Shown here: positions 1 to 12,600 of the stretch, one piece after another | Layout of the letters: each line of letters opens with the position of its first letter | How positions within the stretch are numbered: the first letter of the stretch is position 1 | From: Rhytidiadelphus loreus | Taxonomy: Eukaryota; Streptophyta; Bryopsida; Hypnales; Hylocomiaceae | DNA length: 64,000 nucleotides | Direction of reading: 5' to 3' | Assembly: GCA_947034895.1 (NCBI GenBank) | Contig: OX344762.1 | Location: forward strand, 76,254,981 to 76,318,980 | Notes under the pieces: generated by a model | The model's database searches: none | Told to the model about the DNA's origin: nothing | What the model saw: the letters and a program-made list of their open reading frames with translations, nothing else | Made by a program: the position numbers and the translations under genes

Positions 1-322
1 TTTATAAAAAATTAGAGATATGATCACAATGGAAAAATCCATCTCCTATAAAAAATCAAGTTTTTTGGATTCATGCTTTAAAAGTTACAGCAAATGATAA
101 GAACGCTACACTACATGTGATTGAAAAAAGGGCTAGTGTTTCTTGCAAAGTTGCAATTATCTTTTGTTTCTAGTGTGTATATTTCAGTGCACTCCATTGT
201 ATTTTATACTATTTATTGAGATTGTTAATTTTCATTTTCTATGCATGCTAATTATTATTATTGAGATTTTGAGATTTGGGTTCAAAGTCATTTTGCTAAT
301 AAAAATTGTACATAATGACCAG

Positions 323-886
323 GTGGCCAATTACTTGCATATTGAGAACTTGGAAAATTTATTATGTCAAACTATAGCAAACATAATTACACAAAATAAG
401 CATGATAAGATTCAACAAATATTCGACATCGAGAATCATCCTACAAGTGAAGAAAATGCCGTGATTCGAAGACCGAACAAACTAATACATTTTCTAATAT
501 TGACGTTGTCAAATGATTTGCAACACAAGATTAAGATTATGGTAGGGCAAAATTTTCACCTTGGTATGTGGAGCGCATGGCGATATGATAAGAATACTAG
601 AACACTAATTGTGGGGCTTGGTAAGCTACATCTTACATTGGAGAGAGATCAACAAATCAACGACATTCTCTTACATATAGACATTGGCTTGGTCAGTATT
701 CTTGTATTGCAAACTAGGATCAAATGTTCCATTGCTCCTCACAAAAGTGGACGAGAGAGACTCCACTGGATACAACAATTGGATTTGAACCTCTTCAAGA
801 ATTTAATGGATTTCATAGACATGCAAAAGGTTGAGAAATTAATTATAGATGATGAATCCATTGATTCTGAACTTGAAAATGATTAA
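323..886 (+). CDS. Terminal exon of an unknown protein gene (partial)
   Basis: An open frame runs to a TAA at 884-886. Its upstream part (before about 322) is AT-rich and translates to hydrophobic low-complexity residues, which looks like read-through of an intron. A splice acceptor (cataatgaccag) ends at 322, in frame with the following GTG, so I take 323 as exon start. The roughly 187 residues begin VANYLHIENLENLL, contain a basic/aromatic stretch near WSAWRYDKNTRTLIVGLG, and end in an acidic tail (DDESIDSELEND). I do not recognise the family. Codon use and composition are protein-like and the frame has no stops, but no start exon was found in the 322 bases available. It may be the last exon of a gene beginning outside the window, or a decaying copy of one. 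Confidence 0.4.
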   Translation: MANYLHIENLENLLCQTIANIITQNKHDKIQQIFDIENHPTSEENAVIRRPNKLIHFLILTLSNDLQHKIKIMVGQNFHLGMWSAWRYDKNTRTLIVGLGKLHLTLERDQQINDILLHIDIGLVSILVLQTRIKCSIAPHKSGRERLHWIQQLDLNLFKNLMDFIDMQKVEKLIIDDESIDSELEND

Positions 887-1720
887 ATCTTTTTGGTGTA
901 AATTTAAATGATACCTATTTCTTTCTTAGTCTATAGTAAAGTTCAACATAATCCTACAACAACATTTGTCATTATGCATATAGTTTTTTGGTGAGCCCTA
1001 AAAATAAGGCACAACTTACTTGCATTTATGATTCTAGACATGTCATTGTGCAAAATAGAAAGGACCTACCTATGCTTTATAATTTTGTCCCAACAAAATT
1101 ATTAAAATCACAAAACTTTAATTTCTACAAAAATAACCCCATTCTACCCACAAGTGGTATTTAGTGGTTTTTGTCCAACACTTCAATCTCTGCAAAATGC
1201 ATGAGCAATCAAATACCTTTCCTAAGGTATCCAAGTTGTAGCAATAGGTATGCTTAATACCTTATTAGTCTTACCTTGCCTTTTTGTTGCCAATCACAAT
1301 TTTTTTTTTTAAATGAATTTTTTATGAAGTGCCATAGTGGTGGTATAAAATATTATAGTACGTGGTGCTTCAAATTTCAACATTCATCCATATATTGGAT
1401 AGAAAATAGCACATTAGCACATACCACATCATGTCCATAATTATGTTTTCATCCACAATCTAGCTATTTCATCCACTATTTTTTCTAATTTCGCAAAAAA
1501 CTTCATGGTTTGTTGCATATTTTAACCAAATCATTTTTTGGGGGTACTGTTTAGCACTATAATTAAAAAAAATTTAAAAATAAATAAATCCTGATCACAA
1601 TCTGCCGACTTTGAAGATTACAGCCCTTGCCAAAGCTTCTCCAAGGTACCCCAAAATCAATCTTCCGGCCTTCCTCTTCGTTGCCACTCCGATCCCACTT
1701 TTCTTGCATTGGCAGATTGT
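887..1720. other. AT-rich intergenic stretch
   Basis: Between the exon ending at 886 and the TIR gene I see only AT-rich sequence with homopolymer runs. No coding signal, RNA gene or clear repeat was found. The 3' untranslated region of the TIR gene should lie at its right end. Confidence 0.5.
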
Positions 1721-3198
1721 TCACCGACGTTGCAGCAAGGAAGAAACGGAGCGAACAATGGTTTCGAGAAGCTCATCCTCGCTCTCTTGCTCCCCAGCAT
1801 GCTTCCCGAAGTGCTCAATTCCTGGTTGGGAAAACAGCCAATTCAACGCGTCCCTCCCTTGCGGCTCTCTCGCGTGATGCACAATCTCCACACATTGCGC
1901 CTGACTAATCTGGTAATACACAGGCAACGCCTTGGCTCCCTCGCTCTTGCTACAAACCTCCATGATCTCGAGCACGGGCCATTTCTTACTGTGGAAGTGA
2001 TGGCTCAGAACCGCCACTACCACCTTGCTCCTCTCGATCGCACCCAGAATCTCCACTGAAAAAGCCAGAGAATTGGGCCCCCCCTTGATGTCGAACTTGT
2101 CGAGGAACGATTTGATGCCCTGCTGCTGCAGCTTCGTGTTCAGCTTCTCGCAGAAGGGCTTCACTTCTCCAGCGTGGCTCAGGAACACGTCGTACGAGGT
2201 AGAGGAGTCTAATTGCAACAGGGAAACATCGATCAACATCAAGTAATTAACTTAGGGGAAGGTTTGATATATATATGCCTACCCCCCGAGAGTGGAGAGT
2301 CGCACGTCAATCAAGGCAAAACAAAAGTCTGAACAGAAAGAGCGAGAAATGAAATGCAACACGCTACACCTTAGGTACATCAAAACAGTAGTTGGAAGAC
2401 CATCCTTAATTTCGGAAGAGAACATGTATGGAGTGTATCGAATGATGCAGAGAATTGAAGATGCGATGGAGGAAGAATCAAATGGCTAGGAGAGAACCAT
2501 GGAGAATTTACAGGGACTAAACAATCAAGCATCATTGTAGGCTTCCTAAGATCTCTTTAAGAGCAATACCGATTCCTTTCTAAAGAGGATGCAGTGCCGT
2601 CTATTCAAGAACGATATATATATGGTAGTGATTTTAAGAATGTGCACTACCTTTACATCGAACTCGTTCTGGTTTTAACTTAGGTCATCTACGTATAAAG
2701 AATCATCGAACAATATCCAAATCCTAACCAATTCAACTCAGACGTGTGAAACCCACTCGCTATTCCAAAACGGATACTTCAAATCTACTAGTGGGGAACT
2801 ACCTCGATCGACTCACCGTGAGGTCCGTTGCGGAGCATGCCGACGACCTGTTGCACAAACTCGTCCTCGTCTCGTCGGTCGAATAATTCCCCTTTGAGAT
2901 TCGTCATCTCTTGCCAGAAGGGCTTGGCCTGCGGGGTCCTGCACAAGTTGCGAAGTTCATAAGGCAAGAGGTGGTAGAAGAGCGGAATGCACCAAACGCC
3001 CGGGCGATTGAGGAAGCTGAGGACGGTCTTCTCTGCAGTTGGGTCGTGGAGGTAGGCGAAAGTGAGGATGAAGAAGACGGTCTTGATGTTGGGAGAGTTG
3101 GGGTCGCGCTCGAAGAGGCGGTCCCGCAACTGCGCTTGGAGCTTGGATGCCAACCCTTGGTCCTGGGGCATGTGGCTGATGTAAATTGCAGACGACAT
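1721..3198 (-). CDS. Two-exon gene with tandem TIR-type domains, no NB-ARC/LRR
   Basis: Exon 1 is 3198-2817 and exon 2 is 2208-1721 (stop TGA). The intron 2816-2209 starts GTGAGT, ends TTGCAATTAG and joins in phase (G + AC gives Asp128). The 3198 ATG sits in GCCGCCATGT; an in-frame ATG at 3279 is less likely. The 289-residue product has two domains. Residues 3-125 begin AIYISH and contain CIPLFYHLLPYELR, the TIR 'PVFY..P..VR' block, but the helix around the catalytic site is divergent. Residues 131-285 are a canonical plant TIR: YDVFLSHAGE, FLDKFDIKGG (BB-loop area), SKKWPVLE and LPVYYQIS. By family knowledge Glu208 in W-x-x-x-E fits the NAD-hydrolase glutamate. No nucleotide-binding or leucine-rich repeat region, signal peptide or membrane segment is seen, so a soluble TIR-only immune or signalling protein is inferred. 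Activity of domain 1 is doubtful. Confidence 0.75.
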
Positions 3199-6100
3199 GG
3201 CGGCAGCAGCAGAGCAAGGAGAGAGGGCTGGGGCTTGGAGCGGTGAAATCGACGCAATGGCGAACTCTAAAAACTTCAAAACTTCAAAGCCTAGTAGTAC
3301 CAGCGATCCCCAAACTGGCTAAATTTGGCTCGGTTGCTACTTAATTTCTTCATGCCTTTAGTGTAAATTCAAAAAAAAACTTCCAAAAATGAACATTTGG
3401 CTAATTACCCTGAACTCATTCTAGGATCAGTGCCTAATACAATGAACAGGGGGTCCGCTTGACAACCCGTCAAGTGGAATTTTCACCCTCTTGCCCACCC
3501 ACCCTCATTGTTTGAGGAAAACACTATAATTTTTTTTGGCAATTGGGGTCCGAATTGTAATGTAATGTCAATCGTTTTATATTTTCTTTTATAAAACCAA
3601 AAGGTCCTAGCTAGTAGTAGAGGTTACCCCTTCATATTCACCCTAAACAACACTATACGCCTTGTACTAAAGCTATACGCCTAATGGTGCTTCGCTTCAA
3701 GCATGAACCCTACGAAGCTCCGTAGGATTTAGGTAATACAATTTAAATAAAACATTTTGTTTTTCAAAGAAAACCTTGGGAGGGGGGATTTGAATTTGGG
3801 TAGGGACAAAACATCCACTTGATGGGCAGCTAGGCGGAAACTCCAATCCTCTTGGGACACAGTGCCATGGGGGGGCGTAAATTACAACATTGAATAGGAT
3901 TTTTAAGGGAATCCATACTAATTAATTGACATTACACACTATATAAATATATACCTTTGTTGTATGTCAATAGTTATTGAAGTTTGTACATCATGTTTTA
4001 AACATCTACAATTTTCCACAATAAATCTCTCTAATTTTTTGGTCCCGTTAGGGCCACTTTTCACCTAGAAGCTAGGCCAATTTTTCATGAGGCCAAATGC
4101 ATATAATTTCAACCCCTTTGGGGCTAGAGGCCATCCTCAACTACTCATTAGAATAAGATTATAATGGGGGCCAATTTTCCCATATGTAAAGACCTTGAGG
4201 CTAAGAAACCATGCAGATTCAATAAAACCTAGAAAAAAGAGAGAGAAGGGTTGAAATTTCAAGGCCACTACATACCTAGAAGTTGGGCCAATTCCCCTTG
4301 AGGCCGATTGCACAACATCCAACGAATCTTATTTATTGAAAAATAATATTAAAAAAGGGGGGGGCTTAATTGGAATGTGCTATTGGCCCCTAAGTTAAGA
4401 ATTGACCTCCCATTTTTGGTGCACCCAATTCAATGAGCTTCCATTTTTTCCATGTCAAATCATGTCTTTTGGGATGAAAAAATTTATTAAACCAAATTCA
4501 CCTAGCCTCTAGGTGTAAAGGGGTCGGACCAATTTTAGGTTTCTCAAGTGAGAATTTTTGGCCTTTGACATAGCAAATTGGCCTAGCCTCTAGTTGTAAA
4601 GTGGCCTTTAATATCCCTATTTAATGTAGTTAAGCTTATCAACAATCAACTTCATTGGCAAAGAAACTAGCAATAAAGAAGGTAACTACTTCTAACTGAT
4701 GCGTTCGAATAAACTATTCAGCACGAGGGACTTCCATTATTTAAATTGATAAAAAAAAATCAAAATTGATTGGTAGTCAAAAGGGGATTCTAGATTCTCT
4801 TAGAATGCATTTTTGGGACACTATATGAATAAACTATGAATTTTCAAAGTGCTAAAAATAGATATTAATATTGAAAAGCGACCACTAATTCCTCACCGCT
4901 GAAGGGGATAGAAAGTGTTCACTATGAATTAAAAAAGGAAGCATGATCAAACATTATAGAAAAATGATCCAACTACTCAATTTCAAATTTTGATGGTGCA
5001 TTTACTATGCAACGAAGTTGGTTACTCATCCCAATAGTGATAACGTCAATGTCCACTCTCATTTTTGTGTGCGATATTATTTTTTGAGATTGGTGCATGC
5101 ACAAGTCAAATGGACCATGAGTGGTGAGGGATCAAGCTCTCATGAATAGAGGTTGTACGTTTCACCCAAGAATTTGTAGGGGGTAGTTTTAGAAAGGGGT
5201 CACAACTAGGTGTTCTTACCTTATTCCCAAGAAATTTGTATAGAGAGTATATTAGAGTTTACCACCTAAGTTTCTAATTTTTGTAACAAGGGAAAAAAAA
5301 TGAAGAAAGATATAAATGTATTAATATCCTCATGCCAACTCTTTTGGCAATTGAAACTAGTAGAAATCCAATTCATTAAGTATTGGTGACAAAGAATGTG
5401 AGATGAAGTTTGCACATATAATGAACTAAAGCTTGCCATCTAAACTTTCATTTTTGAACCAAGAGAATACAAATGAAATTTAACAAGAAATCAATAGACT
5501 TGGTGTTTAGTGCAATTGCCTCTAATGATACAATCATTACTAAAAAATGGGGGTAAAAATGACTTGTCCACAATGACTGCACCAACAACAATGATTGCAA
5601 TTGCAATTAGTCATTTTGCAATCACTTTGAAGTCATTGTTGTTGGTGCAGCCATTGTGGACAAGTCATTTATACCCCCATTTTCTTGTAGTGAATGTCAT
5701 TAAATGAGTCCTTACTTACTACCAACAAGCATGCAATGTCAAAGTTGATAATTAAAAAAAAAAATCTATGAAGGTATTCTTAAAGTTGTACTCACCTACA
5801 TATCAATGGACATATTAGAAGGATATTTTTTATAAAATTAAATTATAATTTTAATATAACCAAATCTTAAATTTCAATTTTCATTACTAGAAGATTTGAA
5901 TTGGAGGTTTAGCCAACAAAGTAAGGGTTCGTAAATATTTTTCTTTTATTATTGAGCTTTATTCAAAATAAGACATATTAAGAAATCATTTATACATTTT
6001 AGGGTCCAAATATGAAGAATTGACTTTTAAAATTGAACTCATGGTGTTATTTATACAAAATATCTTATGAATTCTACAAAATAGTGCATCTTCATTAAAT

Positions 6101-8250
6101 TGTTTGACATATTTGTCATTATATTATACATTTTTTTAATTATCAACTTCAAGTTTGTACAATATCAAAATTCATAGTATCATAACTTCTAAAGCATATA
6201 AGACATTAAGTGAACGTTTTACAATTGTTGGCTAATTAGATGTAATATTTGAATAGAATAAATTATCTATTTTCAATTATTTGTCTTTTTTAATTTGGAC
6301 TAAAATCCTTTGAATTAGTATACATCCAATATAGTCAATACTATAAACCTTTCCAATTTATGATGAAAAGATTGCAAAAGATATGGTATTGTCAAAGTAT
6401 TTAAAAAATTACTATTTGAAGAAATTTTGACTATTAATTTTGATGTTTTGCCTTCAAATCTTTTATTTTTCACTAATAAATATAAGATGAATTTTAATAC
6501 ATTTATTATGGAAATGATAAAATAAAATTGTGTTTTTATTTAATAAATATTTTTACATATATTTTTTTAAACCTTTCCATACATATAGTTTTTAATATTG
6601 ATTCTTATCAATGTTTATTTATTTGATGTCAACTTCATAAAAAATTGTATAACATATTTTTAAATAACATTGATATTTTCACTTAGTACTTAAAGAGATT
6701 TAGGGATTATAGGAATTCTTCCTAATTGTAAGCCCTTTAGAATTTTGCCTAAAATGCACAACGTTTGAATATCACAATATGCAATCAAGTTTATACAAAT
6801 ATATAGTCAAGACTTTGAAATTTCACAATTTATTCATACAATGTCCAAAAAATCTACTTTAAAATGTTTTAAAATCATTCATCAACACTAAATATTAATA
6901 GAGTGGAGTTTTAAGATTTTTCCATCATGGTAATGTAATAGACTTTACCACTTAGGAGTTGGCAATGGTTCAATTGAGATAAACCTTGTTTCATTTCTTC
7001 CACGGTAAACTTTTAATTAGTCCTTTGTGAGGAATTATGACAACAAAATACAATAAAATAAAATAAAATACATTGAAATGCCTATTTAGATGCTTTGAGG
7101 TCTTGATACTTTATTAGAATGTGATTTGGCTATAGTTGAGGTTCTTTATAATACTAGATAGCCAAGTATTAAGTAAGGTGAGGTGAGATAAATATAATTT
7201 AGTTGGCCATAAAATTGATTAATCTTGCAGTTTTACAAAACATTTGCTAATGTGTTGTGAAACTACTAATTCAATTCTAAATAATCAAGAATTTTCTCTA
7301 GTTTTCCTAGAGAAAAAAAAAGGTTTCAAGTTATAGTCAAGTCTTTGGAGCAATTCAATGATTGTAAGAAAATAATTTTCATCAATTGACACGATTGGGT
7401 ATGGTAGTTATTATATGGTGTTAAGTAAAGGAACACCACAACACATTCATAGCGGTGGTTTTGGGTGAATAATAGGATGGATGTTTATGCTTGTACCTAG
7501 ATCCTTGTGGCCTACAATTCACATTTAGAGGGAACAATGGCTCCTTGTGCTTTTGGTGTCATTGGGTTTGTTTTTGGAGGGGTGGAGGTGTGTACTAAAA
7601 CTTGATGGCAAGTTGCTTGGTAAGGAGGGGTGATAATGCTTGAAATTATCCTTCCTTTTTTTAAACAAATAGAGTATTGTATTTAAAAAGAGTAGAATAT
7701 ACTATCCTATAGTAAATAGACTCTTTATGTATTGTACTCCAATTATAAAAGAATGGTTGGAGTTAATCTCACTTTACACCAAGGTAAATCAACCTATGAC
7801 ATACAAAAGGCCCATGATAGTCAACATCTAGGGAACGCCCCATTACAATCTTGTGCCAACCTATGACAATTTTTTATTTTTATAAATGAGATTTGGGCTA
7901 CATTAGGTTGAGTTAGTGGCCACAATCAATGTCTTGGATGATGATAATGGAGTGATTAGTGATAGCAATAGAAAATTTCACCTTTTGAGTATAAATCCAT
8001 TACAATAAGTGACTTTTTTAGGCCTTTATTTTATGGCCATGTGAGGAAATATTGTGATTGCTTTAGGTGAGTAAGATGACCATTATGAATACTCTTTTTG
8101 TTGGTTTTGGGGTAGTCTAAAAACTCTTTGGGGCCAGTTGGGTAGCACAATTCAAAAATTCATAACAAATTCATACTTTTTCAAAAAAATAAAATTTCAA
8201 TTGCTCTCCCCATTTCTCACATTTCTCTTAATGTCAGAAAAAAATTAAAA
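3199..8250. other. Long AT-rich intergenic region
   Basis: The first 100-150 bases are the presumed promoter and leader of the TIR gene. The rest is AT-rich, with degenerate repeats of a GGCCAATTTT-like motif around 4.05-4.6 kb and a small MITE (listed separately). I see no gene: open frames at 4137-4322 and 5510-5707 are short and compositionally non-coding, and the latter lies inside the MITE. Confidence 0.5.
5535..5692. mobile_element. CACTA-type MITE, 158 bp, AAT target duplication
   Basis: The element is a near-perfect foldback. Its right end read on the minus strand begins CACTACAAGAAAATGGGGG, the classic CACTA (En/Spm) terminus. The left end, CATTACTAAAAAATGGGGG, is the same terminus with substitutions. 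The arms continue as TGACTTGTCCACAATG and CACCAACAACAATGA on both sides of a short loop near 5600-5620. The trinucleotide AAT flanks it at 5532-5534 and 5693-5695, the 3 bp duplication expected of this superfamily. It carries no coding capacity. Confidence 0.75.
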
Positions 8251-8410
8251 TTTATCAACAATGTCAACAGGGCAAACCAGTCATAGGCTGGTTTACTTTA
8301 TCCTAAAGCTGGGAAGAGGAAAGGGGTCCATTTCGTTTTCATTTGCAAAGACCGTTACGAAACTGTGCATCCAATCCAAGAATGCCACTTGGCAAACTAG
8401 GTCTACCAGG

Positions 8411-8826
8411 TCAGCATGTAAACAGAAGTGCACGGTTAGGGTTTCCTTCAAGTCCGAAACCTCCGTTTTGTTGCTCACGACTGTTACGAGCCTTCGCCAT
8501 CGCCATCGCCATCGCCAGGCTTGACGCTCTGAGCTTGCCGTCTTCTGCCAAACCGGTTCTCAATTTGTCGCCTACGCAAAGTCCATCCGGAGCGTGCTTT
8601 GAGAACGCTGAATCGGGCGCTTGAGCGGGACCATCGTTGTCACTAGACAGCAGGGAGTGCGGGAAGGGTTTGAGCATTGGAAGAGGGCCCGATTGTGGTG
8701 TGAATGTGGTGCTTGCAAGAGCTTGAGGCTTGATCGTTTTGGTTTTTGAGGACGGCTGTGAGAGAGCAGTGCTGTGGAGGTAGAGAACGAGAGATCTGGT
8801 GAGGATTTGGAACGGATATTTTCCAT
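8411..8826 (-). pseudogene. Possible truncated/frameshifted gene start, head-to-head with the RRM gene
   Basis: On the minus strand an ATG at 8826 follows TCTCTCAAACCCTAGCAGC, a telo-box-like AAACCCTA leader typical of plant 5' UTRs. The open frame starts MENIRSKSSPDLSFSTSTAL and runs to 8572. A second overlapping frame (8677-8411) is equally protein-like (AQAPDSAFSKHAPDGLCVGDKLR), suggesting one reading frame split by an indel or an unrecognised intron. The Ser/Thr/Lys-rich N-terminus could be an organelle targeting peptide. Nothing coding follows below 8411, so the gene would be truncated. It could equally be leader sequence of the divergent RRM gene; I do not recognise a family. Confidence 0.25.
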
Positions 8827-9617
8827 GATGAGCTGCTAGGGTTTGAGAGAGATGTAAAGCGAGGTTCAGCGGATTTTGGTGAATGTCCGAGGGTCAGATT
8901 TGCTTATTCGCGAGGTTATTTGCATTTGCAGAGAGAATTGCTGAGGCAAAATCGGAGCTGTTGAATACGAGGGAAAGAAGAAAGAGAAAAGACTGCTGCA
9001 GGTTGTGTTGTTCATGAGAAGAGGAAAGGGAATGATCGCGAGAGAGAGCATCTTCTTCGTTGTTCTCCTAGAAGAGTGCTGCTGTGAACTGACAGTTTGT
9101 TAATCTTCTTGTGTGCATCATCTCTGGGAGAGTGGTAAGGATGCAGAGACGACGAGGGAGGATCTTGTAGGCAGAGCATCTTCTTGTTTCTGCAACATTC
9201 TCCATGTGTGCGCTTACTCGGTTTCCTTCTTCATAATTAGAACGCATTTGATCATTAGAGGTATCATGTGCGTGAGGCCGCATGATAGACTCTCCACCAT
9301 GATATCCAACTTGCGCGACGGACTTAGGGAGACCGTGCTCTTTAACTTCCATTGTGCGTTTTGGAAATCGTTAATTCAGGTCATGTTCCGATGTGATGTG
9401 CTTGTGGGAGAGTGGCCAGGTGTTGCGGAGCATGAATGTAGCATGTGTTTGTGCAGGGATGAGGAGAGCGAGAGTGTGAGAAAAAGGAGCTCTGTGAGAG
9501 AGAGGAAGAGGAGTGAGAGGGGAGAGGAGAGAAGAGTGGCAGGACAGTGCTGTGCAGGCACTCAGGTATTGTCTTCAAGCTGTGAGTGAAAGATATATCC
9601 GTCTCCCTTCCTGTGCA
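8827..9617 (+). promoter_or_regulatory. Promoter and long 5' leader region of the RRM gene
   Basis: This roughly 790-base stretch is markedly less AT-rich than its surroundings, has purine-rich GAGAGAG tracts (8.85-9.05 and 9.46-9.54 kb) and no conserved reading frame. It probably contains the transcription start and untranslated leader, possibly with a leader intron. The placement is inferred from position and composition. If the minus-strand frame at 8826 is real, this would be a bidirectional promoter. Confidence 0.4.
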
Positions 9618-12600
9618 ATGGAGCGCAATTCTGGCGATCACGGTATAAACCTTGGATCACGGAAACTCGTGGTACGTGAACAATCCTTAACCCTTTCTAA
9701 GTGCAATAAAAACTCTGCCAAATGCTGTTATGGCTACTATATGAGGGCCTGAATATAGCCTTTTGATTGAAGAGATTTATCGTAGAAAATTTGACCAAGT
9801 TGCTGGTAATTGTCGGTTATTGTGGTTCAAACATGCCTTTTTCTTGTGTTTGATTGCGGTAGAAATTTATCTTAAACTTTGCTTCAAAGTGCCACAAAAT
9901 CCCGATGAGGACCATGCTCTTAGAGGATTTAATTCACGCGAATTGGGACTTGATAAGCTTGTCGTTTTCTCCAGGTTCTGGGCATCCCTTGGGATATTGA
10001 TACGGAAGGATTGAGACAGTACATGTTGAAGTTTGGTGATCTCGACGACGTCATTGTCATGAAGGTCAGCAGGAAGTGTAGGCTGCCAGGGTGTTTGTAC
10101 TTAGTGTATTTTCTTTGGGGAATTTAGTTTATTTTTCGTTCTGTCCTAAGGTAACCGTCTCAATTGTGGATGAAGGACCTATTGGCGTGTTTCGGTGGGT
10201 CTATCTGACATTGGCTGTTATATCTGATATTTCTCTTGCTTCAGGATCGCTCTACAGGACGATCACGAGGATTTGGTTACGTGACATTTGCAGCGGTCGA
10301 GGATGCAAAGGTACACACACTTTCTGTGATAGATTTACACGAGTAGTTCGCATTTGGATCCCACATCATGTGACTGACGTTACGGTTTTGGCCTGCGCAG
10401 AAAGCAGTTTCTACGCAACACTCTTTGAATGGAAGGATGTTGGAGGTGAAGGTTGCGACTCCGAAGGTATTCATTCCTCCGCTGATGTTTCGGAGGATGC
10501 TCTTTTTGTAGGTTGACAGTCTTTGTTTTAAGTGTCCCTTAATAAGAAGTGAGCATGCAATGGTTTGGTTAATCTGTTTGTTTTCGAATTGTAGGAGGAG
10601 ATGAAGCCTCCTGCAAAGAAAATTACTCGGGTGTTCGTAGCCAGAATTCCTCCAAGTGTTACCGATGAAGTTTTCCGAAGGTAATTGTCTGATTTAGGGA
10701 GAAAAAAATAGTTTCTGATAGGAGAAACGGAAGCTCCTGTCTCTACTGGATGCTTACTTCTGTTGGGGATGTGTGCAGCTATTTCGAGAAATATGGAACC
10801 CTTACGGATGCATACATGCCAAAGGTATTTTTTTTCTTAAGTTGGTTTACCTGGACGGTGTGTATTCAAACATGTTCTTAAGAGTTTTTTCTACCTGTTA
10901 TACTTCTCTTGTTACTGATTGGTCGATTGTGGCATCTTTCAGGATCAAGGCTCTAAGGCACATCGTGGTATCGGCTTTGTTACTTTTGAGAATCCAGGTA
11001 AGGCATGGGTCATGGAGAGGACAGGATATCAACGTGTAATTTTCTTTCAAATTACTCGTTTTCTGCGACCATCACTAGTATCGGCACAAATGCTTTTTCC
11101 ATCTCTTGCTTACATATTTTCATGTTTTTTTTATCCTGTAGAATCGGTCGACAGACTCATGAATGAAACCCATGAGCTTGGCGGATCAACTATCGCTGTT
11201 GACCGAGCTACACCAAAGGTACTTCCGTAATTTAAGTTCAAATTTGAAAGGCAATTTGCTTCATTTCTTAATTTCAAGCTAATTTGGATGTTATTTCTAG
11301 AGAATCTAGATCTTCGAATGCAGCTGGCAGAGGCCCTTTAAATTCAATTCTACATCCTGGCATTGTTGATTTGGAAGTGATTTTAAACTCGCATAATCCT
11401 TTGGTTTGAGCTGTGTGAGTTTTGTTTGGGCCTGCCTTCATCGTCCCCTGATCTGTAAGTGTTGGACAATCAGGAGGATGGTAACAAGACTTGGGGACGT
11501 GGATTCCATGGAGGCAATTCAAATTCGGGTTCTAATGCTGGATCAGGTGCCTATGGACCCTATGGTGTGTACACTGCCGCTCGATTTGGTGGTTTCGGTG
11601 GCGGATTTGGTGCCTATGACTACTCAGGCTCTGGTCTTGGCAGCGACTTAGGCCCTTCTGGTGGTCTTAGCGGTGCTTATGGAGGTGGTAACTCGTGGCC
11701 CCCTGCTCCCCCTGGAGGTGGCTATGGTGGCCCAGGCTTGGGAATACCAGGGGGGGGATCAGGCAGTTACGGCTCTGGAGGTCCACCTGTTCCGCCTCTG
11801 AGAGGACTGGGTACAAAAATCTTTGTGGGCAGGTTGCCCCCAGAAGCGAATGCAGAGGATTTACGACGCTACTTCAACAATTTTGGAAGGATTTCCGATG
11901 TTTATGTTCCCAAGGTATGATTAATGAATATTCGTGGAGTAGATGTTATCTATTAGTTGGAGCATTTGTGACAATTGACGGCAATGGTAACTCTCTTTAA
12001 TATTGCTCCTGCTTCCCCTGTAGGATGCCAAGAAAACTTCACATAGAGGTTTTGGCTTTGTCACATTTTCTGACGAAGGTGCGGCAGAGCGAGTTGCTCT
12101 GCGGAGTCATGAGATCCTTGGGCACCAGGTTAGGATTTTCCTCATTACTCTTCTGCTGTTTGAGGGTGATTCCATGCGTGTTAGAAAAGATGTTTGTCTA
12201 ATGTTCTAGTGAATCCTCAAACTATCTCTTCTGTCCATCTGGGATTGTGTAGGGTTGTGTTACCTTTGATTACCTAAGACATTATTCTGGTGGCCTAATC
12301 GCACAATCGCACAATTGGTTTGGCAGATTGCTGTGGACCGTGCAGCACCTCAAGATGAAATGTCGAACATGTCCTACATGAACAGCGTTGGTGGTTTAGG
12401 ATCGCTGTCTCAAGGAGCTGGAGGCCCTATGAGAGGGAGTAATGCACCCTTGCAAGGAAGTGGATATGGTTCCCTGTCAGGCAATCTGGATTTCAGTTCT
12501 GGGGTGAGTTAAGTCAATGCCATTTCAATTTCCGCTGTGAACTCTTTTCATAAGTTCTATAATTTGCGAAGTTTGCCACGTTTTCGTCTCTTAAGGTTAG

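Noticed and set aside
1611..2059. Plus-strand open frames opposite the TIR exon
   Set aside because: They are antisense shadows of the spliced TIR gene, whose frame matches a known domain.
2292..2489. 65-residue plus-strand frame
   Set aside because: It lies within the intron of the TIR gene and has no recognisable domain.
2904..3257. Further frames on both strands over the first TIR exon
   Set aside because: GC-rich shadows; only the frame that splices in phase to the second TIR exon gives TIR motifs.
9113..9589. 158-residue plus-strand frame before the RRM gene
   Set aside because: Low-complexity Arg/Glu/Ser tail from GAGAGAG tracts; the RRM start at 9618 is defined independently by its splice pattern.
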